From the NCBI GenBank assembly GCA_012295275.1, contig CM022667.1, forward strand, positions 1,233,943 through 1,263,942: a stretch of 30,000 nucleotides of DNA, given 5' to 3'. This document shows positions 29,082 through 30,000 of this stretch, piece by piece; positions within the stretch are counted from its first letter, which is position 1, and each line of letters opens with the position of its first letter. The translations under genes were made by a program, and so were the position numbers. The DNA comes from Chrysomallon squamiferum (Eukaryota > Mollusca > Gastropoda > Neomphalida > Peltospiridae). The notes beneath the pieces were generated by a model. It saw only the letters and a program-made list of their open reading frames with translations. It ran no database searches and was not told where the DNA came from.

Positions 29082-30000
29082 ATGATGCTGGTCTTCCTGG
29101 AATCAGAATACACATTTTGTATCAGATTTGTACAATTCATTAACTGATACCAGCTCTGCTTTCTCGAAATAAAATTGTTTAGAAATAAATCAACCATAAA
29201 TATTTACTGTTCTTCTCTTTCATTTTTTTTTTTTTTTTTCTTTCTTTCTTTTTCTTCATGAACTTTGTATGTAAATATTAGAAAAAATCCATTTGGTTTC
29301 CAATTCCTGTTCTTTGATGTTTTGTTGATTTCATAAATATATTAATGAGCACCTCCCACAAGAAAGGACTGCCAGCTGTAGGACATGCATCAATAGAGTC
29401 TGTATGTGTTAAGTACAAACTTACCTACAGACAGACCTTGTTAACTGAACTTTATTTTAGTCACCAGTGATAGGGTTGACTGAAATAATGATATTATATA
29501 TGTATTGTGTATGTTTTGTGTGTGTGTGTGTGTGTATGTGTGTGTTAGTATATGTACATGTGTTTATATCTATGTATATTTGAATGTAAAAAAAAAAGTG
29601 TATTTGAGAAGATATATAAATGTATGTTGTATCTATGATGTGTATGAATACATGTGGACATGTATGTGTTTGTGTATGCAATACTATGTTTGTGGGTACA
29701 TGTTTTTGAAGTTAGAAGAAATAAAAAATTGTTGTTTCATATTTTACTCGAGTGATTTTAAAAAAAACCTTAGAAAACAAGAATTATTTGCTTAAAAAAT
29801 GTGGAACATTTACTGTTAATTTAATTTATCAACGTGAAAAAAGCTTTAAAAAAAAAAAAAAATGAAGAGAAAATGATAAGCAATCTGTATTGTTATCTCT
29901 AAATGACAAGTACATTTTAGAGTATTCTCTAATGTGTTGCATACAAATGGTGTCCATTTGGTCATTTACAATAATTGATTTTTTTTTTTTATTTTATTTT
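29082..30000. other. Non-coding right end
   Basis: Apart from the hexamers above I see poly-T (29226-29239), a (GT)n run at 29516-29546 with related TGTATG-rich sequence to about 29700, and a poly-A tract at 29849-29862. A second acceptor-like TTATTTTAG ends at 29460 and is followed in phase by VTSDRVD and a stop. Confidence 0.5.
29168..29189 (+). terminator. Paired AATAAA polyadenylation hexamers
   Basis: Two AATAAA hexamers (29168-29173 and 29184-29189) about 90-110 nt after the candidate stop at 29081. They gain meaning only if the exon at 29050 is real. Confidence 0.3.

Noticed and set aside
29457-29795. Overlapping frames on both strands rich in Cys/Val or His/Thr
   Set aside because: Both arise from translating the (GT)n-rich stretch at 29516-29700.

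Overview
The window is animal nuclear DNA. It is strongly AT-rich, full of poly-A/T tracts and di-, tri- and tetranucleotide microsatellites, and its genes are split by GT-AG introns of about 0.2 to 2.2 kb. The recognisable proteins are conserved animal housekeeping proteins. Base composition, tRNA-derived SINE relics and intron sizes fit an invertebrate, perhaps a lophotrochozoan such as a mollusc, but nothing here fixes the phylum.

Layout. (1) 1-1380: AT-rich upstream DNA with a (CT)37 tract. (2) 1381-1956, plus strand: an intronless coding exon for a 191-residue multi-pass membrane protein that I match from memory to TMEM276. (3) 1957-8630: no coding sequence; it holds the two convergent 3' ends and a SINE relic. 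(4) 12486-8631, minus strand: ZFTRAF1 (formerly CYHR1), a RING plus TRAF-type zinc-finger protein in four exons, with a one-base excess in a G/C run (8830-8834) that breaks the last exon. (5) 12487-16824: the ZFTRAF1 promoter, a stretch without genes, and a 679-bp MITE flanked by TTAA. (6) 23193-16825, minus strand: SSR1 (TRAP-alpha), complete in nine exons, 307 residues. (7) 23194-24719: a probable divergent promoter and AT-only DNA with a perfect 34-bp palindrome. (8) 24720-24886, plus strand: first coding exon of an unidentified serine-rich protein, with a candidate short terminal exon at 29050. The rest to 30000 is intronic or intergenic DNA rich in simple repeats.

The most interesting observation is in intron 6 of SSR1. 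Three diverged copies of a ~130-nt element lie there in the host's sense direction at about 550-bp spacing. Each folds as a two-hairpin H/ACA snoRNA with an H box and an ACA box. The four guide segments are identical in all copies, whereas stem positions change in compensating pairs. Both pockets match conserved segments of large-subunit rRNA (AGGAUAGCUG and CCUAUUCUCAAAC) with a U placed for pseudouridylation. This looks like an undescribed intronic array of three paralogous H/ACA guide RNAs in a gene for an ER translocon-associated protein.

TMEM276 and ZFTRAF1 are also neighbours in the human genome, where readthrough transcripts join them. Finding them adjacent here, but convergent rather than co-directional, suggests an ancient linkage with a later inversion.
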